64,000 nt of DNA. Origin: Tubulanus polymorphus. Taxonomy: Eukaryota; Nemertea; Palaeonemertea; Tubulaniformes; Tubulanidae. Position numbers and translations under genes: made by a program. The DNA lies in the NCBI RefSeq assembly GCF_964204645.1, contig NC_134031.1, forward strand, positions 3,765,001-3,829,000, in the 5' to 3' direction. Positions 34,401 through 46,480 of this stretch are shown here, piece by piece. Under the pieces are notes generated by a model that did no database searches, was not told the DNA's origin, and saw only the letters and a program-made list of their open reading frames with translations. Within the stretch, counting starts at the first letter, position 1. Each line of letters begins with the position of its first letter.

Positions 34401-36014
34401 TCCTAGTTGCGAGACAGGGGAGCGACCTAAGCATCGAAGATGAGACGAAATGGCTGCCAATAACATCTGCTGAGGCTAGTCTCCGAGAATGATTTCACTA
34501 GGTCCGAGTCGACTAGCTGTTGGTGACTTTACGCTAGGCGTTTGAATGGCCCAGCAAACCGATAGCGACTAAACCTAAATCGGGAGCATTAGATAATGAT
34601 ATCAACCTCAAGAGAGTTGAATTGAATTCAAATACCCTTCAATTATTAGTTTTACTGAGTAAAGTAGACTCAAGTTCAAGTCGGATATTTGTCGAAATAT
34701 CTTTCCGACTCTATATATGACCACCCAATTAGTCTATATCGCTCGACAGAAATATCCAACTCGAGCGGAGTCTACCGCAATACTCAATGACGTTCTCATC
34801 AAACAATTCAATTTTCGACTACAGCCTCGCGAAAATGAAATGATAAATACTGGTACTTTTTTCACAACACGCCGTTTGAGGGAAAATTCATTCGTTATAC
34901 GCAAAATAAATCAAGCGTCAATGAGACATATTTTAATATTCTTTATACAAATATCGATAACATATACTGGTATATAATCATACATAATATCCATAATACA
35001 TATGTTTATATCAGAATATATGTCATCATTTACTTACGAAACTATAATATTTGATTAGCCGTTTATTTACAACTGATTTTTTCAACTGATTTTCATTCAC
35101 AGTTAGTTATGATTCCATTGTTGTTTTTGATTTCATCCATTTTTGAACGTAGTACATATACGTCGTGTAATTCGCCTAAACGCGAGATATCTCGTATTTC
35201 TAGTTTCGCGACATCATTGCCGCTATCAGTCGTCTCAAACGTCTGGTTATGTCGCCATACCCACTTCCGAGATATTGTGTATTGTTGTACTGCTAGTGCC
35301 ACCATCGCCACTTTGAGATATCTCATTTATCCCATGCCACGTTAGTTGTCACTACTGCTATGCTAGTTACCACTGGCTATCTTAAAGCCATGATCACGCG
35401 GACGATTTGGCCTGGGTCAAAATGGTCCCGAGAAGACCGGCGTTTTGAGCATTTACACTGAAATGACTCGTCATTGCTAAAACGTGAGCTGAACCATGCT
35501 ATGGCAAGCGAGGTGAGTCAACAACAATCTAAAATCTACCAATTAGAATAGCCAACAGAAGAATCCTGAACCAGCATTAACATTCAGTAATTTGACCCGT
35601 GCTTTTTGGCCCAGACCCGGTCAACCAGGCACCATAGCAAAAGGTCGGCCTAGGTGATCGCGACTTAATTTGTAATGTGATCGCGACTTAAATTGTAATT
35701 AGTAGTAGCAACCGGGACGAATGATTGTGGCATTGAATGTGAAATAAGAAATTAATAGCCAGCAACTAGACGTACCAATTCGTGCTGACCCAAATGCCAC
35801 ATGCGTACTAGATGCAAATACCGACGCAAAAACATAATTATATTTAACAACGAAATATGGTGTGGGAAAAGGTTAGAAAATAGATTTCTCGATGCATCGC
35901 ATCGACGATGAAAGTAGCAGACAAACGGATGGAATGATCAGATAACGAAGCGGATGACGATGCACATTTCTGCAGATAAATGCAGTTTAAGAATCGAGAC
36001 ACGAAATCTTTTTT
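31499..36014. repeat. Tandem duplication, copy 2
   Basis: The second copy of the roughly 4.4-kb unit, running to AAATCTTTTTT just 125 bp short of the Pax stop codon. It lacks the (ATC)17 block, but has an insertion of about 247 bp at 31636–31882 that includes a perfect palindrome, and a further 75-bp or so segment at about 34231–34305. Because it abuts the Pax terminal exon it may include Pax 3' UTR; a minus-strand AATAAA at 35067–35062 is a possible but distant signal. Confidence 0.9.
31636..31842. mobile_element. Perfect 93-bp inverted repeat insertion
   Basis: Arms 31636–31728 and 31750–31842 are exact reverse complements over 93 bp, separated by a 21-bp spacer. The insertion sits where copy 1 of the duplication has none, between CAATTGTCTCT and CAATTTTCTCT, which look like an 11-bp imperfect target duplication. 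Each arm contains GGATATAGTCGAAACGTTGAA. On the minus strand, CTGAAGA in the spacer leads into GACTAT…ATAGTC and GAAAC. It is probably two head-to-head copies of an element's end, or a template-switched insertion. Confidence 0.9.
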
Positions 36015-36138
36015 AAAACAATGTTTCGTTAAAAGAGAAAATACTTTAAAGCCTGTGTCCGCGGTGACGCGACGAGGAGGGGACGAATGAACGAACGAAA
36101 AATATATTTCGAGAGATGTAGCGATATTGACGCGTCGC

Positions 36139-39100
36139 CTAGCTCGACGTCGACAACATCATCGCTTGCTTATTCTGCAGCAACTCGGCTAAAATCGGCA
36201 TGCACGACTTATCCTCGTCGACGAACGACTTTTCGCGCGTCACATTCTCGTTTGAGTCCTTAATCGATTCGGTGACTTTCGAAATGGCGACGACGACCTC
36301 GTCGGCGAGCACTTCGTTCTCGACGTTTTCCGAGTTCTCGAATTCCGATGAATTGTCGAGTTTGTTATCGGTTTCGTCGAGCGACTCGTCGATGCAGAGC
36401 GCATCGGCGCTGCTGTCCAACTCCGTCTGCCGATTCGGTTCGACTCGCGACCGTTTGGCGGCGCCGATTTCTTCCGCGTTGTTTTCTAATTTACGCTTTT
36501 TCGACGACGAATTCTCGTCGTCTGCCGATGTAGCCGATTCGTCTTTCAAATCCGGCAACGATTCCGTAACGGCCATTTCGTCGACGTCGTTGCGAATCGT
36601 TTCGACGGCAGCAGTAACCGCGTTATCTTCGTCGATCGAGCGCGTTTTACTTTGCGAAGATTCGTTTTCCGCCGATTTCAAAAACGTCGGTATCTTCAAC
36701 ACGGGACTCGGCTGCTTCGCGTTATTTTCCGCCTTGCTCGTTTTCGCCGACGATTTCACGGCCGTCGTCGTCGATTTCGACGAATTTTTCCCCTGCTTCG
36801 GTTTACCGCGTAGAAACAACTCCAACACGCTGATCAGATCGGCGTCGTTCTTTAGCACCCACTGTCCGGTTCCCGTGTTCACGATATCGTAGTTCGAACC
36901 GAATAAGAAAATCGTGTTCGCCTGCGGCGTTTGATCGTTCGAACTGTACGCGACGACGCTGTCCACTTCATCAAGGTAGTTTCCTGCGTTTGATACCGAG
37001 TTGCCGAACGGAGGCACCTGATCGGGTAATACTGAAGATTTGTGTCCGTTACAAGCAGCAGCAGCAGTAGTTTTCGACGACGACGAAATTCTCTCCAAAG
37101 CCGGCGACATGATTTTATGCGGCGTGCCTTTACGCGGTTTTCGCGCGGTCGTGCCGCCGACTTGCTGCGATGTGTCGCTAGCCGGAGATTGCGACTCGCG
37201 TTCCGACGATTCGCTGTCCGAGTTCAGCAGACGACGCGTAACCGGACTGTGTAAAGACGACGACCCGCTCGTGCGTAGCGCTTGCTGTAAAATCGACACC
37301 TCCGTCACTTTCAGACCGTCGACGCGATCTTCGCTGGCAGCGTCCGCGGTCGGAGAATTCGCCGACGAATTGTTCGCGTCCTCGTCGTCGTGTTCGCCGG
37401 GGAAACACAGCGGCAGTGTCATGTGATGATTTCTCTGTTTACTGGGTGAATCGCGCGAGGATGGCGACAACGGTTCGCACTTAACTGCAACGCGCTGCGA
37501 TGAACCTGAAGTAAAAAATTCATACATCATAAATAATAATCAACATTTTGGCAGATACAGTAGACTCCGCTCAAGTCGGATCTTTTGAGACCGTAAAGAA
37601 GACTGACAATATTGAAGATTACCAAATAGTCAATGATCTATGGATCTTCCAGAGATTCATTTAAAATTATTCATCTAACTATCTAATATAGCTGATCATT
37701 CATTTCAAACAAATAGAAGGATTCTACCTAAAACATTTCATTTATAAATCTTCGATATTGTGGGAAAACATCAGATTCATCAGTTTCCACTGAATCTCGT
37801 AACAGAATTTCACCATTAACTGATAGAACGATCACATTTCACGAGTGAAATAAACGGTTAACTTACAGTCGTCCTTGTATAGGGAGTCGATTGACATCGG
37901 ATCGCCGCCAGACGCGACCATCAGTCCTTTCAGATCCATAGCTAACATCGTACTGTCTAAACCATTCGGGTTCTCGTAATTACCATTCAGACCATTGTTC
38001 ATCGTCTGCAAGAAAAAGATTTTTGTTAACGAATCTGAATTTTGCTAAAATAATCGTTAAAAAGAAATACTACTAACAATTAGTAATCTAAATAGTAGGA
38101 ATCAGGTTGAGGAATTCCAGTTGTAAGTTTACATTTTACTCTATGAAAATAAACTAATTTCGACTGGAATCATATCTAACTCCTGAGTAGTGGCCACTTT
38201 CCAGCCATTTACAGAATCCCTGACTTATCATCATAGAAAATTCCTTGAATGAATTTGCGGCAGGTGAATGGAGAAATTTCAAGGTTTAAAATTTTACAAT
38301 TTATTCATTATTTATAAATCAAGTACTGATAAAGAAACGCATGTTCAATAGCATATCCAAAATCCATGAATTTTCCAGATGTTTTTGCAAATATGTCAAA
38401 TTCCCTGAATTTTCCATGATGTTTCGGATTCCCCGAGTTTTCCAGATCGGTGGCCTGTTGTTCAATAGTTAAGCTTTCCGTATTTGAACTTACGTCTTCG
38501 AAACTGCCGCGCGAGAACGGGTCGTATCCGCGGCGCTGTACGATCGATTTGTCTCGAATGATCCGATTGATCGAACTGATGCTCGGTATGTTCTTCTCCG
38601 TACAAATTCCCTCTTCTAATAACCTTAAAACGAAACACATCGATATAGGTCATTCTAACGTCACAGTCATACAAATACATGTTTAATCTAAAACAGATCA
38701 GGTATAGAGTATGTAATATCCGGGGTCTGCGGTTTTATAGACTGGGCATTGAGGCCTTAAAACATAATATTGAAGTCTCAAAATAATATTGCTAGAATGA
38801 TGCGTTTAATGAATGAATTCATTTCGCATTACGAAGTTACATCATATGATAATGAAATTTACAAGGTTTCATAAGGTTTTTTCGGACAATATAGTGGGAA
38901 AAGACCATTGAAAGTTAGGGGAAAAACTAGTCAAAGAAGTTAATCTTAAATCTATGCACCAGATATTAATGATTTCTTCTTTTCTATATAGTAAAACGAT
39001 CAGAGCTTTTATCTTAATCATTTCAACCTTTTCATGAAACTGAACCAAGTTCAGAAAATATCTATTCTATCGAATACAAGATTATGCTGCCACCTAGTGA

Positions 39101-41478
39101 CATCACTAACCACTAAATGCTTGTGAAAATGATATCATCTGCCTACACGTAAAAACGCTACTAACCTTTGACGAATTTCCCACGCAAACATCTGCGGATT
39201 CTCCGCCTTGTAATCTTTCACTTTCGTGACGACCTCCGATGTAGTAACTTTAGGCTTGCTACCGCCGATCTGTCCGGGATTTATGTTACCGGTTCTACGG
39301 TATCTAGAAAAGTTCAAGGCGAACATGGGATAAGTCTCTTTTTATTCACGCGATACACCACAACAACCGCCGAGCAGCGCCGCACGACGTTGACACGACT
39401 TTCATTGAGTTTCCGCCCAATAAGACGACGACAAGCGAGAGATACCGCCGTGTAAAATGACAATTGAATGAACCGAACTATCCCCCCTCGAGGAATCCAA
39501 AACCTTGGTACAATTTCAGTACGATCCAGTTACGAACGCAAAAAAAAAAACGCTCGAAGCATTTCTTCTAGGAAGGATAACAAAGTTATTCATCGATACA
39601 ATGTAAAAGAACTGAATACAAAATCTTTCGACGGGCATTTTTCTGCGGATCACAAGGTTATAAGTTCACTAGTCAGTAAGTTTCTATCACAGGTTACTGA
39701 TTCTGGTATTCATCAAAGAGAACAACAAAGGAGTGCGATTTAATCGGAATCGAAAATTTAGTATATCATCATTAATAAGCTTATTTCAATAGAAATGTTC
39801 CAAGTAGGAAGCTTTTCTCATTTTCTCATATGTTTCGTGGGATCTTACCGTACCTGGTAACAGGTGGGATTACTATGAAAATTAGAGTCGATTTTTACTA
39901 GTCGACTTTAACTTAGTTTAGACACAAATGAAAAGTGTACAAATATGAATATAACCAATACAAAAAAGTCGATATGTACAAAATCATGTTCATCAGGAGT
40001 GTTTTATCAAGATTACTGAGAATTCATTAGACTAGGACTGATATTCAGGACACAACTCAAAAGCGACCTTGTCAAGGTCACTTTTTATTTAAGTTGAATA
40101 GCTAGAATTTTCGATTGTCATCGAACACCTGGAACGAACACCTGTACGAATAGAAAAACCGATAACGCGCTCCTCGTTTCCGCTCACCTGTTCAGAATTT
40201 TGCTGACACACCCGTGCGATACTTGTAGTTGACGGCTGATCTCGCAGGGACGCACGCCCTGCAGAGCGAGGCGCAGGATCTCCACTCGTAGGTGATCGGG
40301 TAGCGGCCGTCCGTTCGTGAACACTCGACCGTACTGATTGATATTCTTACCATCTTCACCTGAAAGATTTAAAAAAAAAAATTTTTTTTCATGATGTAGT
40401 CCATTTAATCTGTTCGATTTCGTTATAAAACAGTCCAGGATGACGTCCTGAAAGTGTAGGCATTTGTGTCAGACCATTTGTTAGTTCATTTTCAAAAACT
40501 TTCATAACGTCAAAACTTTCGAGGACACGCAAGGTTTTTTGAAAGCGTGTAGATAAAACGTCTTACGTCTGCTGGTATTAAAATATATTTGATAGTTCAG
40601 TTCGAAATAACAATGTCTCAGGCGAAGTCTTGAAAAAAATGTGGCATTCGGAAATTCACTTCTTATAATTCAACGGATGAAAAATGTTCTAGGTCTGGAC
40701 CCAGTTGCCCCGAGTTGATAAATAAACATAATGACAATTGAAATTGCATTGTAACCATAGCGTTCGTCCACCGGTTAACTCATCCAACTTTCTAGCAACT
40801 AAGCCTTCGATTTCTCAGATGATAAAATAGATGGAAGAATAAAGAATTGAACGTATTGAACGACTGATAGGGAGCAGACGACAACAGATTGATAACCGCA
40901 CAAATCAAATTCACCGTGTCCAGTCACTCACCGGATTGTTTGTTACGTGATTTCCTCATCGTCGACCCGTCCTCTCCTCCGGAATGATTCGCGTCGTCTC
41001 CGCTCGTTTGACTGTTACAGTCGTCGTCGCCGCCGACCTGCGTAATCAGCAGCATCGAACCCGATTTCCTCGAGCTGCCGCCGTTTTTCGACGTCTGCTG
41101 CGGAGACTTCGACAAGTCGAGCGCCTGCGATCCAGCTCCGCCGCCGGCCGATACGGTCGTGGCTGGCGCGATCGGGATACCCGTATAGGCGGCGCTCATT
41201 CCCGGGTGTATATACGGCATGTACGGCTGCGGAATCACCAGTAGCGACTGATTCGCCGCGATCATCGACGAGTTGTACAGACCGTTATACGCGGTCGGGA
41301 ATTGCGACATACCGCTCGGCGGCGAATGCGATTTCTGGTGCGCCACGTTCGCGCCGACGCTAACGTTTATCGGGCTGCAACTGTTCGATTTGTTCGGCGA
41401 TTTTCGAGGACTCGGCATCTTGGCGATTTTAACGAACGCGCTCGCAGATTCTCGATTCGTTTCGATCGCGTCTGCCAT
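36139..41478 (-). CDS. pax: Pax transcription factor, paired domain only
   Basis: A complete gene of about 830 aa. Exons, 5' to 3': 41478–40932, 40359–40188, 39303–39166, 38623–38494, 38005–37867, 37505–36139, all GT–AG in phase. The ATG at 41478 has an in-frame stop upstream. Residues 1–182 are a Ser/Pro/Asn-rich extension with ALDLSK (119–124), a CtBP-type motif. The paired domain is about 185–311: [70 protein letters not shown] and [11 protein letters not shown]. There is no homeodomain and no octapeptide visible. The C-terminal half is acidic and Ser-rich, with VKCEPLSP (383–390), KKRK (711–714) and KRSR (726–729) as likely nuclear signals. Family members bind DNA and control development. 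The divergent NQYGR (usual NQLGG) and the long N-terminus do not fit Pax2/5/8, Pax6, Pax3/7 or Pax1/9 well; the spiralian Paxβ class is my best guess. Confidence 0.93.
38185..38456. repeat. Partial CAGGGTGGCCACT-family repeat in Pax intron 4
   Basis: GTAGTGGCCACTTTCCAG at the left and TTTTCCAGATCGGTGGCCTG at the right flank a block with repeated CCCTGA/TTTTCC words, like the element at 24945–25203. The ends are diverged. Confidence 0.5.
40695..40805. repeat. Foldback element in Pax intron 1
   Basis: It starts near GACCCAGTTGCCCCGAGTTG and ends near AACTTTCTAGCAACTAAG, with CATTGTAACC at the centre. It is a relative of the element at 18482–18612. Confidence 0.5.
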
Positions 41479-41577
41479 CGGTTGCGGCGGCGATTATTCG
41501 TAAACGCATCCGTCAACGCAAACCGTCGTCGCGTTGTCGTCCGTCGTCGGTCGTTATTTCAACATCCAATTATTCTG
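41479..41577 (-). promoter_or_regulatory. Pax 5' UTR segment with upstream acceptor
   Basis: Immediately upstream of the Pax ATG is a CpG-rich leader with many CGTCG words. Its far edge reads TTGTCGTTTCAG on the minus strand (ending near 41576), a good acceptor. The leader is probably spliced to one or more 5' exons further away, so the promoter may lie well upstream, in the 42–64 kb region. Confidence 0.5.
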
Positions 41578-42080
41578 AAACGACAAGACGTAGAAACAGA
41601 TATAATAAATATGTTTACATCCCGCGTATCTAACACGCAGTCATCCGTTTGTTACGTTTTTATAAACGCTGTTATAACAACCATTGTTATAATAAGAATT
41701 TGCGGTACTTAAATACAGGACTCCGGGGTCTTCCGAGACATCTGTACAAGACCCTGAAAACTTTCGGTGTCCATTTATTTCATGGTACTTTTTTTCAATG
41801 TAATACGTAGTTTTTTTCAACAATATTTGTCAGAATGCCCTTTTCTTTATCAATTTGCCCTAAATAATTTGACAAGACCCTAACATTTTGCCCCTGGATC
41901 TATCCCTGCACATTCAGTGTAGCTCAAATCCAGAAATAGTCGCAAAAATCTACGCTGTAAAATGGCTATAGGAGCAAAAATATCGGTACTTTAAAATTAA
42001 GCAATTGTGATGCAGCCATAGGCTAAACATGGAAACTTATTCATACTCAGTAAACCTGATCTCAAAATTGTAACGTGAAC

Positions 42081-42502
42081 CGGTCATCCTTATTACCGAG
42101 ATGATGTATTTTACCGAGATGAAATTAAATATAACATATTTATTTATTCCATATCAATTTTAACCATTGAAATCATATTATATCAATAATAAATGCCTGC
42201 TGGAGTCATATTTTACATATTTTGTCGGATAATTTTGTAGAAAAATAACTTTTAACTTTACCGAGATGAGATCGTCGATCAATCAAATTCAATGAAATTT
42301 TATTCCTAACCGAGTTTACGTATTTGAAGTCAAAATTTTTTTGAATAAAGAAATATGTAAAATATGACTTTAGAAGGTATTTATTACTGATATAACATGA
42401 TTTCAAGTGTTAAAATCGATAAGGAATAAATAAATATGTTATATTTAATTTCATCTCGGTTGATCTCGGTAAAATACGTCATCTCGGTAATAAGGATGAC
42501 CC
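42081..42502. mobile_element. 422-bp MITE, long terminal inverted repeats, 8-bp TSD
   Basis: It starts CGGTCATCCTTATTACCGAG and ends with the inverted counterpart CTCGGTAATAAGGATGACC. The inverted ends extend about 75–85 bp, past TGTTATATTTAATTTCATC, and differ by a 10-bp indel that duplicates an ACCGAGAT word. ACGTGAAC flanks both sides (42073–42080 and 42503–42510), an 8-bp target duplication. That length fits hAT-type integration, among others. There is no coding capacity; it is a non-autonomous element. Confidence 0.88.
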
Positions 42503-44886
42503 ACGTGAACTGGTTTAAATCTAAGCCAAGGACACGCTACTGGGACCAGGATCACAGAATGATTACATTAGTCACCGATACACAACGCAGAGCTAACGAA
42601 ACTCTGTGAAACAGTTTCTTGATCCAGTTCCACAAATAGGATTAACTCCTAAATCGATTACGATAATCCGACTTAACTAGGAAAGAAATCAACTTTTTAC
42701 CGAAACAACTGACCCTTGACAGTCGTAAAGCACATGCTCATATAAATCGAAATATCACCCATAACATTTCCAATATTTACCTATGTAAACTGCGGTGCCG
42801 ATTATCGAAAAAAGTATCTAAAGTATCTGATAGAAATAACATAAAAGCATCTGTTAATAAAACGCATGTGTGGTCGCACAATAAGATCCAACTCGGAAAC
42901 GACGCGCACACACTTTAAAATCCTTTTTCAACCATTCAGACAACAATACGCGCATATTGTTCACCGCTTGACTGACCCTCTCTCTCTCTCTCTCTCAACC
43001 CCTACCACTTGTATGCTGATTAGACAAAATGTTCTTCGCATACATTTGCACGCCGCATAATAATAATGAGTCAACTCGGTCACCACCGAAGCATGTATAT
43101 ATTATCAATGTATATATATATTGATAAAATGTACTTTCTATACATGCATACAGTTATAACACACTGAGCAGTGAGCTGATTAGATGCAATTAACTATTAT
43201 TTGTTCGTTGTGATCCGGTATGCCAACTAACTATGAACCACCCGGGCCTAACTGTTATATATACAAGATATAGATTTATCGGCAGTGTAAAGTCCCTCAT
43301 GTGTGTTTGACCATAGAGTTCTACAGTTTGACCGTGGCTCTGTTTGTTGATCGCAAACAAAACACCAGATAATGCCTTTATTTTTGGACACGGCTGTCGC
43401 GCTGACGCTGGCTGTATTGTAGGAATACATAAAGTTTAAGAGGAGGGAAAGAAACTGAGTCTATCACATGTTATTGCTTGTTCTCAATTTCATATTCATT
43501 TCACCAAGTAGAATAGCCGTAAAACTCTAACCTCTGACGTACAGAGTAGATAATCAGTTTAAAACCCACTATATACAAAGTTTGAAAGATTAAAAGCAAA
43601 TTTTATCGATAAAAAATTGACACAACTTTCTGATGATTGTCACTAGTGTGAGTCCGAAATGTTAAGTCTTATGATTTCAATTTTGATGAATAAAATTAGC
43701 TCTTAATCTTTTAAGTTTTGTATATATATATTTTAGGTTCTACCTCGTCACAGAAATGTAATCTGGTCAAATCATCAACATCATTCGTAAGAATTTTCAG
43801 GTCACGTTTTGGAAACGTTTTCGCGCACCATTGATCAGCATTTAATTTTACGATTCTATTCGTTACGAGAAATCATCAAGTCCAGACACATTCAGCACGG
43901 ACCATTAAACTCAGTCAGCAGTGAATGCAGTCTGTACCGACCCGATGGCATTTTGAGAGGGATGAAAGTTTTTATGCGGTAGATTACATAAGGTTACACG
44001 GGTTGAGGTGGGTGGGGCTGAGGGGTCAATGCTACATTAACCCCAATGATATGGTGTACACCAGGCGGTGTTCGTCGTCATCAATCCAATTCACATTTGA
44101 ACTTCATTGAAAATACGCCTTAGGAAATAAAAGCCCCTCAGATGGTTATTGACAACTCGCAAACTTTGACCATACATAACAGATGCCTCGGGCTGGGCTG
44201 AATAAATGGGCTTAGATAGCTCCAACTGTTTTTCAGCGGATGACTACTCTATTCAATATTCGAAGCACTGAAGATATATATTCATAGGGTTCAACACAAT
44301 CTAGGAAAATCAAAAGGCCGGGTACAGAAAAAAGAAAAGGCATTTCACAAAAAACAGTCGTTTCGAAGGTCACCCTCGGGGTTAGATATAAGAGGATTAG
44401 AGTACCATTTTTCAGGTTTTGACAATCTCTGTCCAGACAATAAGGGCAACATCTATGAGAAGGCTAGACCACCCAAACCAGCCCCCCCCCCCCTAATCCG
44501 CACCTGCATCACAAGCAGATTTTTCATACCAATGATGTCTCAATCGAGTTTGAATAAGGTGGACGTGCAGCCATGGTTTGGGTCGTTATAAATTGTTTCG
44601 TTGCAGGTATTATAAACCGACTAACTAACGTTCGTATGAACTACGGATAATGATATATCTACAGTTGACTCCGAAGATCGATAAACGTCAATTTGACGTT
44701 GACAACTTTGTTCAACCTGCAGAAAGCAGATGTCACATGCTACTCCCAGGCAGCGACGACGCGGTGTGAAAATATTGTCATGCCACAACGAGAAAAAATT
44801 CCATTCAGGAAAATAGTCTCTGCAGTAGTACCATAGCCTGGCCGGACCAATGTTCAACAGGGGATTACCTGTCGAAATATTATCCT

Positions 44887-45026
44887 GGGGCCAGTTGCAC
44901 AGTCGTGACTTAAGTCAAAAAGTTGTCTCAAATCTTAAGACTGGTCTTAAGTTGTTAGATTGGCTATAGAACTAAGTTGGTCTTAGACTGGTCTTAAGTC
45001 TAAGCCATGACTATGCAACCTGCCCC
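44887..45026. repeat. Foldback repeat, best-preserved CCAGTTGC copy
   Basis: It begins GGGGCCAGTTGCACAGTCGTG and ends AGCCATGACTATGCAACCTGCCCC. The two ends pair over roughly 25 bp, and weaker pairing (TTAAGTC/GACTTAA, AAGACTGGTCTTAAG) continues inward. The core is GTTAGATTGGCTATAGAACTAAG. This copy defines the family most clearly. Confidence 0.8.
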
Positions 45027-45882
45027 TGAGCCTATACGTCATGAAGTACATATAGTTCATTTCATAATTCAACCAGGTCCAAAACGATCGTTATACCACA
45101 CAATCAACAGTACCATCCAACCATGAATTGACTGAAAGCTTGGAGTTATCATCTCGACAAAACAATTACTCCGGGTGAAATAAACCGTTCCTCCAACTCT
45201 CAAGTCGGACAAGTTTTCACTGTCCAAGAACATCCGCTTGAACGGGAGTCTACTAACTGTTAGTGCCTTGCGTAAGAGATGATTTCGGTATTTTCGAAAA
45301 CAAAATTTTGAACTAGTCACAATGAAATAACTAAGCGACCGCACCAAGTATCGACAGACACGTTAGCAACACGTTAAACCGCTGACGAAGAACTGGTAGA
45401 GCAAAGAAACGAAACAATGCCGCTAAACCTCGACTTTGACGGCTAAGTAGATCATATATCAGAGCATTCGTACGTAGCATCAAAAACAATATAAACATCA
45501 ACAACAGTTCAACGTGGCAGAACAGAAAAAACAATGCGTATTACCTTCAAATCTTATAAGACGTTAGTACATATATATATATATATGTATACAGCGCGCG
45601 TTGAAGATACTTGCTCATCTCACTGGCTCAACGACGACGACGACGAAATCGTAGTTATGGTTGGCAAGGACAGCGTTGGCGGCTATACAATCATAGTCTA
45701 TAGAGGTTGCATGCATCGTCAATTATCACTTCTATACCTGTAGGGGATGCATGCAGGCATTGAATGGTCAAAACCGAGTCACGCCTTTCTCGCCGACAAT
45801 GCATGCACTGAAGCTGAAAAGCTAGCTCAGGCGAGATCGCGGAGGCGCAGTCGTTAATGTTCGTCGGTGGTTGATTTTCGCG

Positions 45883-45934
45883 ATGGCTCGCGACGACGAC
45901 GACTCAGCGCCGCATCAATCGGAAGAAGCCACAG
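45883..45934 (+). other. Candidate 5' coding exon in CpG-rich DNA
   Basis: ATGGCTCGCGAC, in good translation-start context, opens a short frame (MARDDDDSAPHQSEEAT) followed by CACAG and GTGTCG, a weak donor. Surrounding DNA is CpG-rich, as at a promoter. Unspliced, the frame stops at 45954. There is no family match and no linked downstream exon. Confidence 0.2.
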
Positions 45935-46480
45935 GTGTCGAACGACGTGGATAGATTCTTCGCAGCGGAGCGTAGAAAAGATTCGATCTCTCGTATGAAA
46001 CTTGTATTTCCCGACAGTAGTCCTCCTTTGCGGCTGCAGCGATGTAAGAAACCTCCGCGGAAATTCCAGCCAACTAGGCTATTGTGTTTAGGGTCGATGT
46101 ATACTAATGAAATGCTATTGTTCCTTACTCGCTCAGACGACCTACATGCTTAATGAAGCCCATCCCTGACTGGATTCGTATCTAGTGGCGTTGCGTATCC
46201 ATTCTAATGAGCGGCTAAAAGACAATGCTACAAATGTATATTCATATGTATATATCCGTCTTGTGAACGTACAAATTGAAGAAACCTCATTTTCCTCCTT
46301 GGATCATTTTCCTTCTTCAAGTTGCGATTTGACAATCTTAGCGCTTTAGAAAATCAATCAAATTTCTATTGATTGTCCATTATACTCGAATCTTCACCTA
46401 ACTCGCAACAAAACCGCCGGCCCCCGAGGGATTTGAATCCACATAAGATGAGTCCACCGTAATTACAGTATATCACCGCC

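Larger units (their letters stand above)
42511..46480. other. Intergenic DNA, no gene assigned
   Basis: Mostly AT-rich. It contains a CT microsatellite at about 42978–42996, an AT palindrome at about 43100–43126 and a polyC tract near 44485. The palindromic repeat at 44887–45026 and an element with CAAGTCGG/CGCTTGAACGGGAGTCTAC ends at about 45180–45252 also lie here. A CpG-rich patch at 45600–46060 holds a small candidate first exon (45883–45934). I recognise no protein domain. Confidence 0.5.

Noticed and set aside
36200-36892. 230-codon + strand frame
   Set aside because: It is the antisense of the large last exon of the Pax gene, whose frame, splice phase and composition are all consistent on the minus strand.
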